From Shinisaurus crocodilurus (taxonomy: Eukaryota > Chordata > Lepidosauria > Squamata > Shinisauridae), in NCBI GenBank assembly GCA_021292165.1, contig CM037878.1, positions 193,005,118-193,069,117 on the forward strand: a stretch of 64,000 nt of DNA, in the 5' to 3' direction. How positions within the stretch are numbered: the stretch's first letter is position 1; each line of letters begins with the position of its first letter. A program made the position numbers and the translations under genes. Under the pieces are notes generated by a model that saw only the letters and a program-made list of their open reading frames with translations, searched no databases and was not told the DNA's origin. Below, piece after piece: positions 1 to 10,376 of the stretch.

Positions 1-38
1 TTGTTTTTGTTTGTTTGTTTTGTTTTGTTTTGTTTTAG
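1..38. repeat. (TTTTG)n simple repeat
   Basis: The window opens in a TTTG/TTTTG low-complexity tract that is cut by the window edge. It could be the poly(T)-side tail of a retroelement lying to the left; nothing more can be said. Confidence 0.8.
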
Positions 39-967
39 AACAGACATGGGAAAATATGCATAGGTTACTTTTCTTCAGGGCATGCATCTGTTAAAAGCAC
101 AGTGCTCCTGTCAGGAGGGAAAAGTGCCAAGCATGCCTAGAAGTCAGACCTGGAAATTCTGCCCCTAAATACAAGTGAGCCCTACTGCTTAGATTGTGGC
201 CTAACACACACACCCCAACCCCTTCCAAACCTTGAATGTTTATAGAAAGAGACAAAAGCTGCGAGCAAGTGACAACAATAGGCTCTGAGCCAGCACACCT
301 AGGAGTCATTTAATTCTGCATTTGGCTGTTATGACAACTAGGTAAGGAAGAACATTCAGGAGGTGGCACTGTTCCTTTGTGCCTGCAGTACAGTTAGTTC
401 AACAGATCATTAAAAATATTTATTCAACCAGTAGCAGTCGTTAATCAAGGCTTGGCATCCATGCAGTGATTGCATAAAAATGTAAAGAACTATACAATTA
501 GCTCTGAACACTTTCCATAGACTGACATCTATTGTTCTTCTTCTATGCTCTCATAGTACAGAAGAGCTTTTTATTGCGTATTATATAACTTACAAGGCAG
601 AGATACAGTCATATTTTTCTCTGTTTATTGTAATCACGTTTGACATTTATTCTAAGTAGACCTAAGTATCTCATGATATGTGTTCAATATATACATTCAT
701 TCATTCATTCATGTTCTACCAGAGTCCAACATGAATGATTATCTTTAGCGAATTCCCATGATTTTTTAGGCTTTCAGTGTTTGAGTTCTGGTTTATGGGT
801 GAACCATAAATCAGAGATTAAAGCAAAATACCAGGATAAAACATTAGTTTTCTCAAGCCTAAACAATTCTATTCTGTTTGAGTTATATAACAGAAGTAAA
901 TTCTCCTTTAACCGGTGGGGTAACTGTATGTAGCATTGACTCAAGCAGTGGCAAAATGAAGTGGTTT
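39..967. other. No gene seen; apparently unique AT-rich DNA
   Basis: I see no recognisable element or coding potential here. The only structure is a short (TTCA)n run at about 692-712. Reading frames are short and overlap on both strands. Confidence 0.5.
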
Positions 968-975
968 GCTACAAG

Positions 976-1374
976 TAGGGATGTACAGACCTTATCAAAT
1001 CCATTCCGTCTGCATTTTGCTGATTGTCAAGGGCCTTTTTTTCCATCGTCCTCTCATTGACTGAATCAGATTTTGTACAAATGCATTCGTACGTATCCCC
1101 CCCCCCCCAATGCACATTTTCATGCTTTAGTCTAGGCGAGAGGGGAATGTGCATTTTCAGCCAGTGGTTTTTTTGGGGGTGGGTGGGTAGGTTCCGTATT
1201 TTTCTAAATTTGCGTAAAATTATGGAAAGCAAAAAAATAATAATAAAAAAATGGTCCACAAGTCCATGCAATCTGTGCGACTTGGGAAAAGCCGGTCCAC
1301 TGCAGAATTTGCAGGTCAAATTCATAGATATCTGAACTCATTTGAATCGGCTGCAGATTCTTCCGACATCCCTA
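976..1374. mobile_element. Non-autonomous hAT element (family A), 399 bp
   Basis: The ends are TAGGGATGTACAG on the left and CCGACATCCCTA on the right, forming a short terminal inverted repeat. A perfect 8-bp duplication, GCTACAAG, flanks it at 968-975 and 1375-1382. Eight-base TSDs with such ends are the hAT signature. The interior matches the elements at 4964-5469 and 63301-63836 (a prefix ending CATTGACTGAATCAGATT and an AATTTGCGTAAAATTATGG block). It has no transposase reading frame, so it must be moved in trans. Confidence 0.85.
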
Positions 1375-1382
1375 GCTACAAG

Positions 1383-1990
1383 GAACTACCTCTTAAAATG
1401 GTTTGCTACTAGGGGCTAACTGCTGCGGGGTGACTGAGGAATAGTCTTCCTGCGCTTACAGGTAACTGCAAGGAGGTGGCAGTGGAGGAGGGGTGCCTCA
1501 GTCAGTGCACGGAAGTGCACATTGGTAATTATCGAGATGTTCTTCCTGAGAACAGCAGCCTGCACCTATGGCAGAGGATGCTAGCCAATCAGCACCTGTG
1601 CCTTGCAGTGCTGATTGAGGTGCCTACTGTCTTCAGCACTGTCTGCTTACAGTTATATCAGTAAGGATAAGAAAGCCACTCCTCTGGCATTTATCCAGAG
1701 TTGTCTCCCCCTCCCTTTGTAGGATGGAGGCAACTGCATGACCCAGCATCCTGACTGCAATCCCAGGTGATGGTGGGATACAAGCCTGTATAAGGCTGCC
1801 CTGTCTACCATGCGTTCTCTCTCCCTTCAGAGTGGCTTCCCACCAACTCTCCCTAAGCAGCAGTGAGATTAGCTAGGTTGTCCACTCTGGGGGCTAAGTA
1901 GGAATATTAGATGCACCCTGATTGGTTGTTGATAGAATATTTTTTGCCTACTCTACACTACTCATGGGGTGGGTTCTGATTTGGCTAAGA
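1383..1990. other. No gene or clear repeat seen
   Basis: This is GC-moderate sequence without a recognisable element. A 62-codon open frame at 1476-1664 has no recognisable protein character. Confidence 0.4.
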
Positions 1991-1991
1991 C

Positions 1992-2148
1992 TCACGCTGG
2001 CTCAGTTTGTCTAAGTGTGGAAAGCTAAGCAGGGTCAGGTCTGGTTATTACTTGGATGGGAGACCCCTCCTCTTGTTTCCTGCATTGAGCAGGGGGTTGG
2101 ACTAGATGGCCTTGTAGACCCCTTCCAACTCTATGATCCTATGATCTT
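1992..2148 (+). mobile_element. 5S rRNA-derived SINE with CR1-type 3' tail, copy 1
   Basis: The head carries AAGCTAAGCAGGGTCAGG followed by TTACTTGGATGGGAGACC. These correspond to box A and box C of the 5S rRNA internal promoter used by TFIIIA and RNA polymerase III. The head runs directly into a CR1-like 3' end (GCAGGGGGTTGGACTAGATG, then CCTTCCAACTCTATGATC repeats). The arrangement implies a SINE3-type retroposon copied in trans by CR1 reverse transcriptase. Related copies lie at 3772-3932 and, inverted, at 17578-17748. It is not an intact 5S gene because the 5' third and 3' end are missing. Confidence 0.85.
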
Positions 2149-2250
2149 AATTGATTTAATTTAATTGGTCACACTCACAGCTTGGGCACCCAGCTAGGTA
2201 AATGCACCCTGGAGAGCACCCCGAGGTACCTAGAAGGTGAAGGGTCACTG
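2149..2250 (+). repeat. 3' flank shared with second SINE copy
   Basis: About 100 bp after the SINE tail (TTTAATTTAATTGGTCACAC through GAAGGGTCACTGA) recur almost unchanged at 3933-4036 after SINE copy 2. The unit that was duplicated or mobilised is therefore longer than the SINE itself. Confidence 0.8.
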
Positions 2251-2940
2251 ACCCATCCAACCTGTCCTTGCCAGCTGGCTCAAGAGAATGGAAGAGGGCA
2301 TCACCTTTGGGCCTGGTAGGCCCCTAGCCCATCAAATGCTGACCAGCCAGGATGGGCTGGAGCAATCGAGGGACCCCTCAGTCTGCCTTCATGGTGGGCA
2401 GGGGAAAGAAAAGGCCAGAATAGCATTGGTGTGTTCTGGTGCTTCGAGTCAGGGTGGGATTGCCCAGAGGAGACCAAGGGATGTAACCTGCACTCCCCAA
2501 GTTAAAGGGGTCCCCCATATATCTGCAAGATAGTTTCTGTTGCAGATTCATATGAAAGTTAATAAGGCTGTCACCTTTTTGCACTGGACTCAAACAAAGG
2601 CATTTCAATGGAGATGCTCAACTCCATAAAGTTCCTAACACCATAAAGTACAATATTTGCAATCTGGAAGGTTTTCTTTAGTCATCATTCATGTGTAGGT
2701 TCTGTGGTAATAGGAGCTGTTTAGCTGACACTGCTAAGCGAACAGGTAACCGAAATGTTAGATTCTTGTTTCTTTCTGATATATATATATATATATATAC
2801 ATCTGTCTTAGCTATTTAAGTAATTTTAAAAGTGTTTTTTAAATGTTTGTGTAAATTTTTCAATGTTTTTATTGTATTTTTATACGGTATTGTAACATTG
2901 TATTTTTATTGTATAATTGTATTTTATTGTGTAATTTTTT
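2251..2940. other. No gene seen; (AT)n at 2779-2799
   Basis: The stretch is non-coding by eye. It contains an (AT)n microsatellite and grades into the AT-rich 3' end of a LINE. Confidence 0.5.
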
Positions 2941-3018
2941 AATTGTAGTAAACCGCCCAGAGAGCTTCAGCTATTGAGTGGTATAGAAATGAAAATAACA
3001 ACAACAACAACAATAATA
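2941..3018 (+). mobile_element. LINE (L2-like) 3' terminus
   Basis: The segment AAACCGCCCAGAGAGCTTCA, then a GGTATAGAAATG block and an (ACA)n/(ATA)n tail, is a LINE 3'-terminal motif. Its reverse complement forms the 3' end of the minus-strand L2 at 6242 onward, which supports the assignment. The rest of the element is not recognisable upstream. Confidence 0.65.
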
Positions 3019-3027
3019 ACCTCTAGG

Positions 3028-3720
3028 TAACCTCTAGGCTTGATTTCTGTAATGCGCTTTACTTGGGGCTGCCTCTATACTTGGTTCAGAAGCTTCAACT
3101 AGTACAAAATATGGCAGCCAGGTTGGTCGCCGGGACACCCCGTGGAGACCATATAACACCGGTCTTAAGATCTTTACACTGGCTGCCAATTTGCTTCGGG
3201 GCAAAGTATAAAGTGCTGCTGGTTCTTACCTTTAAAGCCCTACATGGTCTAGGTCCAAGGTACCTTAGGGAGTGCCTGCTCCCCTATCTTCCACCCCGCC
3301 ACTTAAGGTCTTCGGAGGGCCATCTCCTGCAGCTGCCTAATGTGAGACTGGCAGCTACTCGTCGGAGGTCCTTCTCTTTTGCTGCCCCTCAATTGTGGAA
3401 TGGCCTGCCACTTGAAATACGCCTGCTGACTTCTTTGAATGTCTTTAAGCAGGCACTGAAGACTTTGTTATTGCAGCAGGCCTTCCTTTTATAACATTCT
3501 GTCATATTACTATGGAATTTTATTGTTTTTATGGAATTTTAATGGAATTTTTATACTGTTTTTATGGAATTTTAATGGAATTTTTATACGGTTTTTATGT
3601 TTAACAGATGTTTTTATTGTATACTTATCTGTTTAATTGATTGTTATTTTGTATGCCGCCTAGAGTAATAGTATATAGGCGGGATATACATTGAAAATAA
3701 TAATAATAATAATAATAATA
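3028..3720 (+). mobile_element. 5'-truncated L2-type LINE
   Basis: Only the last part of ORF2 survives, followed by a 3' UTR with repeated ATGGAATTTTAATGG motifs, a GCCGCCTAGAGTAATAG end block and an (AAT)n tail at about 3698-3720. The 5' truncation and 3' microsatellite tail are typical of target-primed reverse transcription. It sits directly behind another LINE tail (2941-3018). Confidence 0.8.
3039..3494 (+). pseudogene. L2-type ORF2 C-terminal fragment
   Basis: The frame opens with LDFCNALYLGLPLY and continues through KLQLVQNMAARLV, HITPVLRSLHWLP, FKALHGLGP and SFSFAAPQLWNGLP to a natural stop after KTLLLQQAFLL. This is the conserved C-terminal region downstream of the reverse transcriptase in L2/CR1-clade LINEs. 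About 150 residues remain, uninterrupted. The endonuclease and reverse-transcriptase catalytic domains are absent, so the fragment cannot act alone. The open frame most likely reflects a fairly recent insertion, not selection. Confidence 0.85.
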
Positions 3721-3771
3721 TAGCAGCAGCTTTTTATTACCTGCAGTTGTCACCGGCTGCTTGAGTGGCTT

Positions 3772-3932
3772 AACCCCATACACGGGCTCAGCTTGTCTGA
3801 GTGTGGAAAGCTAAGCAGGGTCAGGCCTGGTTATTACATGGATGGGAGACCCCTCCTCTAGTTTACTGCATTAAGCAGGGGGTTGGACTCGATGGCCTTG
3901 TAGGCCCCTTCCAACTCTATGATCCTATGATC
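3772..3932 (+). mobile_element. 5S rRNA-derived SINE with CR1-type tail, copy 2
   Basis: It has the same structure as copy 1: 5S internal-promoter blocks AAGCTAAGCAGGGTCAGG and GGATGGGAGACC, then a GCAGGGGGTTGGACTCGATG tail ending in CTATGATC units. A few substitutions separate it from copy 1. Confidence 0.85.
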
Positions 3933-4036
3933 TTAATTGGTTTAATTTAATTGGTCACACTCACAGCTTGGGCACCCAGCTAGGTAAATGCACCCTGGAG
4001 AGCACCCCGAGGTACCTAGAAGGTGAAGGGTCACTG
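3933..4036 (+). repeat. 3' flank shared with first SINE copy
   Basis: This is the second copy of the roughly 100-bp segment at 2149-2250, differing at only one or two positions that I could see. Confidence 0.8.
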
Positions 4037-4092
4037 ATTTCCAATCTCTGAAAAAAAAGTATCAGGCTGAACACTTGGAAAAAAGGCTAGCT

Positions 4093-4197
4093 CAGCCTTC
4101 CCGAAACCTGGGGCCTCCGAATGTCTGGGACTGCAACACCATGCTGGCTGGAATTGTAGTCCAACACATCTGGAGGACACCAGTTTGGGGAAGGCTG
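4093..4197. mobile_element. Short hAT hairpin MITE (family B), 105 bp
   Basis: The ends are CAGCCTTCCCGAAACCTGGG and TTTGGGGAAGGCTG, which are inverted repeats. The middle (GGAATTGTAGTCCAACACAT) is the usual core of this squamate hairpin family. The flanking 8-mers GGCTAGCT and ATCTAGAT are only partly alike, so the TSD has decayed. Confidence 0.7.
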
Positions 4198-4955
4198 ATC
4201 TAGATGCTTTCCTTTGTTTAGTGTTTGACTTGAACACTTGAGCAGCTCACTTCCTCCAGTCTTCTTCAGCTTCCCTGCCTTCCCACAAGGGGGAAAAACC
4301 CATATGTTTTGGAAGTGGGATGTAACAGATAGTGGAGGTCATGAAAGAGAGGCAGGCAATGGAAGGCAGAAGTGCAATTTGTGGCTGGAGTATGTCTGGG
4401 TTTGAAGCCCCATGATCTCTGGCTGCAAATGGCAGCTGGCTCTGCACAGAGATCCCCATGATGCCTGACTATGCAGGCCTTATGATGGCCAGAAATTGTG
4501 GGGCTTCCTGGCTTCTTCAGCTGCAATAGGTGGATGCAAGGTGTGAGCCCCAACTTGATTCGAGGCAAGCTCAAAAGAGGCTGTGCCCATCTCAAACTGG
4601 GGCAACTCTAATTCCAGCAGGGGTGCTCACATTTTCCAAGCACTCTCACTTGGAATGATTGTCCTAACTCTAATTGCCAAATACTAATCTGAATGTGTTA
4701 AACCTTCTCGCAGTGCATCTGTGGTTGCCCAGCATAGTCAACTATACAGACAGATGAGGGGCACGGAGGAGCAAAAGTGTGCATACAAGAAGGAGGAAGG
4801 GAGGGAGAAGCATAAAACAATTCTGCCAATACACTGAAAGGAAAGACCTCAGGGATAGCGTAGGTATACAGCACCCATGAACTATGTTAGTTGCAATAGT
4901 AAAGGGGGGTCTCCTTATTTTTGGCTCTCTTCTTGGCTCTCTTTAACCCTCCTAC
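4198..4955. other. No gene or clear repeat seen
   Basis: Overlapping short frames on the minus strand (4247-4595) show no recognisable domain. I see no splice-site-bounded exon. Confidence 0.4.
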
Positions 4956-4963
4956 CACATCCA

Positions 4964-5218
4964 TAGGGAAGTACGGATTTTGTTTAGTACATTCCATCTG
5001 TGTTTCATGGATTGCCAGGTGCCTTTTGTTCCATTGCCCACCCATTGACAGAATCAGATTCCCCCCCCCTTCAGAAGAGTACACAAAAATTTGTGTAACT
5101 TTCACTGGCACATGACATTTTCTATATTTTTCTTGGCTCAATGTATGATCAACCAGCAAAGCATACACACAAAAAGGGTGCTACACAGTGGAGGTTGAAG
5201 AGAGACCAAAGATACATA

Positions 5219-5260
<42 letters not shown>

Positions 5261-5469
5261 AAAAGGTGTATATATTAGTGTATGTTCCAGTAACTTTCAT
5301 ATTTTCATACAACTAAATTTGCGTACAGTTCTGGAAAGGAAAAAAAAAGGTCCACAAGTCCATGGAATCTGCACAACTCAGAAGGTGCGGGTCCACTGTG
5401 GAATCTGTGGGTCAAATTCATAGAAATCTGAAGTCCTTTGAATCCATTTCAGATTTCTCTGATATTCTA
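4964..5469. mobile_element. Non-autonomous hAT element (family A), 506 bp
   Basis: A perfect 8-bp TSD, CACATCCA, flanks it at 4956-4963 and 5470-5477. The left end TAGGGAAGTACGGA and the mutated right end GATATTCTA still align with the family A ends. Interior landmarks shared with 976-1374 are CATTGACAGAATCAGATT, AAATTTGCGTACAGTTCTGG and GTCCACAAGTCCATGGAATC. A (TG)n tract has expanded inside it. Confidence 0.8.
5221..5258. repeat. (TG)n microsatellite
   Basis: An uninterrupted TG dinucleotide run lies inside the hAT element. Confidence 0.95.
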
Positions 5470-5477
5470 CACATCCA

Positions 5478-6160
5478 TGCCAGTCTGCTCCCTCACTTGG
5501 CATTTCATTTATTTTAAAACATATACATTTATTTCAGATATTTATTTTAGAAGTTTTAAGGCTGCTTTTCAAAACAGAGTCCTCTCTAGGTGGCTTGCAG
5601 GATATAGAAACCATTTACTTATTTATTTAATTTATATACTGCCTTTCTGCAAAAAATGGCACTCAAGGCAGCCATAAAGTCACAATTCCAAATAATTTCC
5701 CTGCTTCAGCTACTATTGCCTGATTCCTTGATATAGCCATGGCTGTCACAGTGCCTTTGCCCTACTGATTTCCCTGGAGTATTGGGACCTGCTGATTCCT
5801 CTTTGTTATCAGAGCTATTTACCTGATGCCAGTCCATCACCCTCCCTACATGAGGAATTTGCTGTGATATTTTTGATCAGGCAAAACTAGGCCTAATATT
5901 CAAGGCCATGCCTGAAAAATGTGTGATCTGCCAAGCTGCATGCAGTCTGCAACAAACCATGTGCTTAACAACTCCACTGTTTTTGCAGATCCAGGGAATA
6001 AAAATCTACCACAACAAGAAGTGCTATGAAACCCCTCATAGGCTCCCATATATTCAACTTGATAGGTCACAAATTGTACAGATCCTAGGATTAATATCAT
6101 GCCTAATCTGCCTAATCCAAAATATTCCCAATGCTAGATGGTTATACAGCACTGGCCTCT
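5478..6160. other. No gene seen; LINE-tail remnant at about 5612-5680
   Basis: The only recognisable structure is TTTATTTAATTTATATACTG followed by CCTTTCTGC, the reverse of a common LINE 3'-tail motif (minus orientation). The remainder appears unique. Confidence 0.45.
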
Positions 6161-6164
6161 CTGG

Positions 6165-6190
6165 ACTAGAATATTACTATTACTATTACT

Positions 6191-6240
<50 letters not shown>

Positions 6241-6241
6241 T
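6165..6241. repeat. (TAT)n/(CAT)n microsatellite
   Basis: ATT/ACT triplets pass into about sixteen CAT triplets. The tract is the 3' tail of the minus-strand L2 that begins immediately to its right. Confidence 0.9.
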
Positions 6242-8400
6242 TCTATACCGCCCAATAGCTGAAGCTCCCTGGGCAGTTTACAACAATCAGTAAAAAATAC
6301 AATCCAATATAAAATATACACAATAAAAACATTATAAAAAATTTAAAACCAAATTTTAAAAATGACACAAATAGCCAAAACAAGTTAATAGGACAATGGA
6401 ACCAATTACCAAGGGAGGTGGTGAGCTCTCCCACTCTGGAGGCATTCAGGGTGAAGCTGGACGGCCATCTGTCAGGGATGCTTTGACCTGGATTCCTGCA
6501 TTGAGCAGGGGGTTGGACTTGATGGCCTTGTAGGCCCCTTCCAACTCTACTTTTCTATGATTCTATGATTCTAATACAATGTGACCAGTAAAAAAGTTAA
6601 AAATAACCACCCCACCATGCACTATTTACAGTTGTTAAAAGCCTCGACATAGGGGACAGTCTTAACCTGGTGCCGAAAAGATAGTAGAGTTTGTGCCAGG
6701 TGGGCCTCAGTGGGGAGCTTGTTCCAGAGTTGGGGGGCTACCACAGAAAAGGCCCTCCCCCTTGTTGCTGCCCTCTGAGACTTTCTCAGAGGTGGCAGTT
6801 GGAGGAAGGCCCCAGATTGAGAGTAGTGTCAGGAGAGGTTGGGAGAGGTGTTCTGTCAAGTACTGTGGTCCCAAGCCATGTACAGCTTTAAAGCTTAATA
6901 CCAGCACCTTGAATCAGGCTCAGAAGCAGATAAGCAGCCAGTGAAAGTGGGCCATAACTGGTGTTATATGTTCAAACCTTCTGGTCCCAGTAATGAGTCT
7001 GGCTGCCGCATTTTGCACAAGCTGCAGCTTCTGAACAATCTTCAAGGGCAGCCCCACATAAAGTGTATTGCAGTAGTCTAGCTTTGAGATTACCAGAGTG
7101 TAGATTACTGAAACCAGGCTATCCCTTTCCAGTTAGGAATGTAGCTCGGCCATCAGCTGCAGCTGGTAGAATGCACTCCATGCCACTGAGGCCACCTGAG
7201 CCTCAAGTGACAAAGATGGCTCAAGGAGAACCCCCAAGCTACGGACCTGCTCCTTCAAGGGGAGTGCAACCCCATCTAGAGCAGGTTGAACACCATCCAT
7301 CCCATCAGAGGAACCACCCAGTAACAGCATCTCAGTTTTGTCTGGATTGAGCTTTAGTTTGTTAGCCCTCATCTAGTCCACTGTCACAGTCAGACACTGG
7401 TTTAGCACATCCACAGCTTTCACCTGCTGAGGATGAAAAGGAGAAATAGAGCTGCATGTCATCAGCATATTGATGGCAATGCACTCCAAAACTCCGGATG
7501 CCCCCACTCAGCAATTTCATATATATGTTGAATAGGATGTGGGATAAGACCGACCCTTGTGGAACTCCATACTGGAGAGTTCACGGGGCTGAGCAATATT
7601 CCCCAAGCACCACCTTCTGAAGCCATCCATCCAAGTAGGAGTGGAACCACTGCAATGTGGTACCCCCAACTCCTAACTCAGACAGCTGCCCCAGAAGGAT
7701 ACTATGTTCGATGGTATCAAAATCCACTGAGAGATCCAGGAGTATCAACAGGATCACACAACCCATCTCTCTCCTGACATAGGTCATCATATAGGGCAAC
7801 CAAAGCGGTATCCGTGCCAAAACCAGGCCTGAACCCCAACTGAAATGGATCCAGATAATCAGTCTCATCCAAGAGCACCTGGAGCTGGTTGGCCACTACT
7901 CGCTCAAGGACCTTGCCCAGGAAAGGAACATTTGCTACCGGCCTAAAGTTATTAAGATCTTCCGGGTCCAGGGAGGGTTTCTTCAGGAGTGGCCTCACCA
8001 CCTCTCCTCTCAAGCGGCATGGGACCACTCCCTCTCTCAAGGAGGCATTGATCACCTCCCTGGCCCAGCCGGCTGTTCCCTCCCTGCTAGTTTTTATGAG
8101 CCAAGAGGGGCAAGGATCCAGTGCAGAGCAGAGGTAGTTTCATGAACTTGTCCAAGCACCTTGTCAACATTCAAGCTATACCAACCAAAACTCATCTAAG
8201 AAAATTTGACCAGGCTTTTCTCTGAGAACCTCACCTGATTCAATTGCCATAACATTGGAGTCTAAGTCCCGGTGGATGCAAGAGATTTTTTCCTGGAAGT
8301 GCCTGGCAAATATATTGCAGCGGGCCTCAGAAGGGTCCAGAATGTCCTTGGGGCCAGTATATAATAGGCCACGGACAACCCTAAAAAGCTCCACTGGGCA
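6242..8400 (-). pseudogene. L2-type LINE, ORF2 reverse transcriptase and 3' UTR, broken
   Basis: Read on the minus strand, 8394-8176 holds pre-RT sequence. Around 8055-7750 is [20 protein letters not shown] with [10 protein letters not shown]. Around 7860-7700 is motif [21 protein letters not shown]. At about 7568-7554 is motif B, GVPQG. At 7469-7458 is the catalytic YADD. At 7372-7300 is LRANKLKLNPDKTEMLLLG, and near 6907 the C-terminal FKAVHGLGPQYL. These pieces lie in different frames, so at least two frameshifts break the gene. The catalytic residues remain legible, but no intact product is possible. The 3' end at 6242 (TTCTATACCGCCCAATAGCT) abuts the CAT tail. A CR1 3' end is inserted in the 3' UTR. 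Confidence 0.9.
6391..6575 (+). mobile_element. CR1 LINE 3' end inserted in the L2 3' UTR
   Basis: The segment reads CCAAGGGAGGTGGTGAGCTC, then CTGGACGGCCATCTGTCAGG, GCAGGGGGTTGGACTTGATG and CCTTCCAACTCTA, ending in the CR1 octamer tail (TTCTATGA units). It lies in the opposite orientation to the surrounding L2, so it inserted after the L2. Confidence 0.88.
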
Positions 8401-9207
8401 GCAAATAGAAGATTGAATAGAGACAGTTATTCAATATGCCCCTAAATATACCCGATTGTAGGCACATATCAGGGCTCGAGTCGATTGCATCCACTAGGAG
8501 TTTTTCTCCATGTGCACTCAAGCTATCTCCTGAATAGTGGGGTGTTATTTTTCTACTATGAAGAGTAGGATCCCTTTAAAAAAATAAAATCAATTACAGA
8601 CAAGGTAGAATTGAGAACAAGCCACAGAGAAGAATTATGTCTTGGAGTGGATTCATTAAAGGTTGAATGTGTCAATATTCTTCACTCTCCAGTGTAAATG
8701 AATGAATTGCATTATCAGTTTGTTAGGGTAAAGAAATAGATAATTAATAGTTTAATTGGAATTCCAGGATTTGTGCATTCATGGAAACTGATCAGTAGAC
8801 TATGTAAATCACATTCTCCACATGCTACTTTTCTACAGTGTTCAAATTCATTCTGTCCAGATTTTTTTTAAAAAAATATGCTAGTCTGATACTTTGTTTT
8901 AGAAAATGTGCAACTAAGTTTGAAAGTAAGGCGGTGATTCTCAGCATTCTTCTTAAACAGAGCCCATTCACTTCAATGGTCTACAACATGGCACAATTGT
9001 CAATTTATGTGCTAAACTGAAGCCCAAGTACTCTTAGTTGCCAATTACTCTTCCTTACAACCACACAACAGCGCTGAAGGGGGATGGATGTGCATCTAGT
9101 ATATATCCAGTCCCTGCAGTGCATGTGTAACTTCTGCTTCATTCTGCACTGGTCTCGCCCACAAAATTCAGGGCCAAATTAGCTGTTACTTTAAAGAAGT
9201 AGCTTGC
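8401..9207. other. No gene seen
   Basis: The L2 may extend faintly to about 8500. Beyond that I recognise nothing. Confidence 0.4.
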
Positions 9208-9252
9208 TGCTGCCTCCTCCTCCTCCTCCTCCTCCTCCTCCTCCTCCTCTTC
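9208..9252. repeat. (TCC)n microsatellite
   Basis: A run of about fourteen CTC triplets with one TCT interruption near its end. Confidence 0.9.
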
Positions 9253-9905
9253 TTGCAAAGACAGTGCAGGAGACCCAATCTGCATTGAGTGCATAGTGTA
9301 GTGGATCAGGGGGCTTTAACCCTTTGCTCTCCGCTATGATTCTGATCCAGGTCAGGCCTCCCATGCCAGAAATTTAATTGCCAAAAAAAGATCCATTTGC
9401 TATAAAGTGTAGTTTGGTTTGCTATCTACACTGTACATAGTGTAGATAGAGGGGGACATAAAGGGGTCTTCTGGATACATTAGAGAGTCTCAGCAGGTGG
9501 AGCTGCACTGGTGGGTGATGCATTGTCAACCCCTCATTGACAGTGTTCTGATTAGCTGTGGTAGACCTAAAATAAACCTGGCCTTTTTGGTAAGGTTCTG
9601 GCTTTGTTCCTGTTCTGTACTTCAAATACCATAGTTATAGAGGACTTTTCATTGTTAATTTGGGGTTTTTATCTAATGTTAGTCCTACTTAGAGTAGACC
9701 CATTGCAATGAATGGGATTTAAGTTAGACTAACACTGAATACAAACCATTTGATGCAACCCTTTTTTGTAACTGGGGGAGCAGGACCATAGTTCAATACA
9801 CATGCACACCCCAGCATACTTTCAGTTAGGGATGAGAGGATATCCTGTTTCATTCCTTTAGAGTTCTTCTTATTCTCCTGTGTTCTATTGCTCCTGAATT
9901 CTAGT
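9253..9905. other. No gene or clear repeat seen
   Basis: Nothing is recognisable in this stretch. Short frames on the minus strand have no domain character. Confidence 0.4.
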
Positions 9906-9913
9906 TTATAGGA

Positions 9914-10046
9914 CAGGGCTCTCCAACCTTGGGTCCCCAGATGTTGCTGGCCTACAGCTCCCAGCATACCAAGCCAGCATGGCTAATAGCAAGGGATTCT
10001 GGGAGCTGTAGTCTAACATCTGGGGACCTAAGGATGGAGAGCCCTG
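9914..10046. mobile_element. hAT hairpin MITE (family C), 133 bp
   Basis: The ends CAGGGCTCTCCAACCTTGGG and GATGGAGAGCCCTG are inverted repeats. The arms (GTCCCCAGATGTTG and CATCTGGGGAC) extend the stem. The flanks TTATAGGA and ATCTAGGA share TAGGA, consistent with a decayed 8-bp TSD. It belongs to the same family as 45344-45451 and 60775-60909. Confidence 0.8.
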
Positions 10047-10130
10047 ATCTAGGAGAATATCTAAACTTAATTCTCCAATTGCAGCAAGGTAGTTTGTGTT
10101 CTATATTAAGGCTTCAGTAATATGCATCTA

Positions 10131-10374
10131 CAGTCATGCCTTGGATTGAGAGCATAATTCGTTCCGGAAACTTGCTTGTAATCCAAAACACTCTTATATC
10201 AAAACAAAATCCCCCCCAAAAAATTTGTACAGAGATTTTTAATTTAAGCCGTACTACAGTACTTGTATTGCAAGACGACGCTTGTATAAATAAATAAATA
10301 AATAAATATTAAAAAATTTGCTTGTCTTGCAAAACGCTCTCAAACCAAGTTACTTGTAATCCAAGGTATTACTG
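10131..10374. mobile_element. Tc1/mariner-type MITE, 244 bp
   Basis: The ends are CAGTCATGCCTTGGATT and AATCCAAGGTATTACTG, an imperfect inverted repeat flanked by TA on both sides (10129-10130 and 10375-10376). A TA duplication and CAGT ends suit the Tc1/mariner superfamily, possibly Tigger-like. Motifs GAGAGCATAATTCGTTCCGG and GCTTGTCTTGCAAAACGCTC recur in copies at 14423-14673 and 35800-37164. It carries no transposase. Confidence 0.75.
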
Positions 10375-10376
10375 TA

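Noticed and set aside
1992..2148. Functional 5S rRNA gene
   Set aside because: Only the internal-promoter part matches; the 5' third and 3' end are replaced by other sequence, and it recurs with a LINE tail.
5908..6258. 116-codon frame ending in tyrosine and histidine runs
   Set aside because: The C-terminus is the translated TAT/CAT microsatellite and the rest has no protein similarity I recognise.
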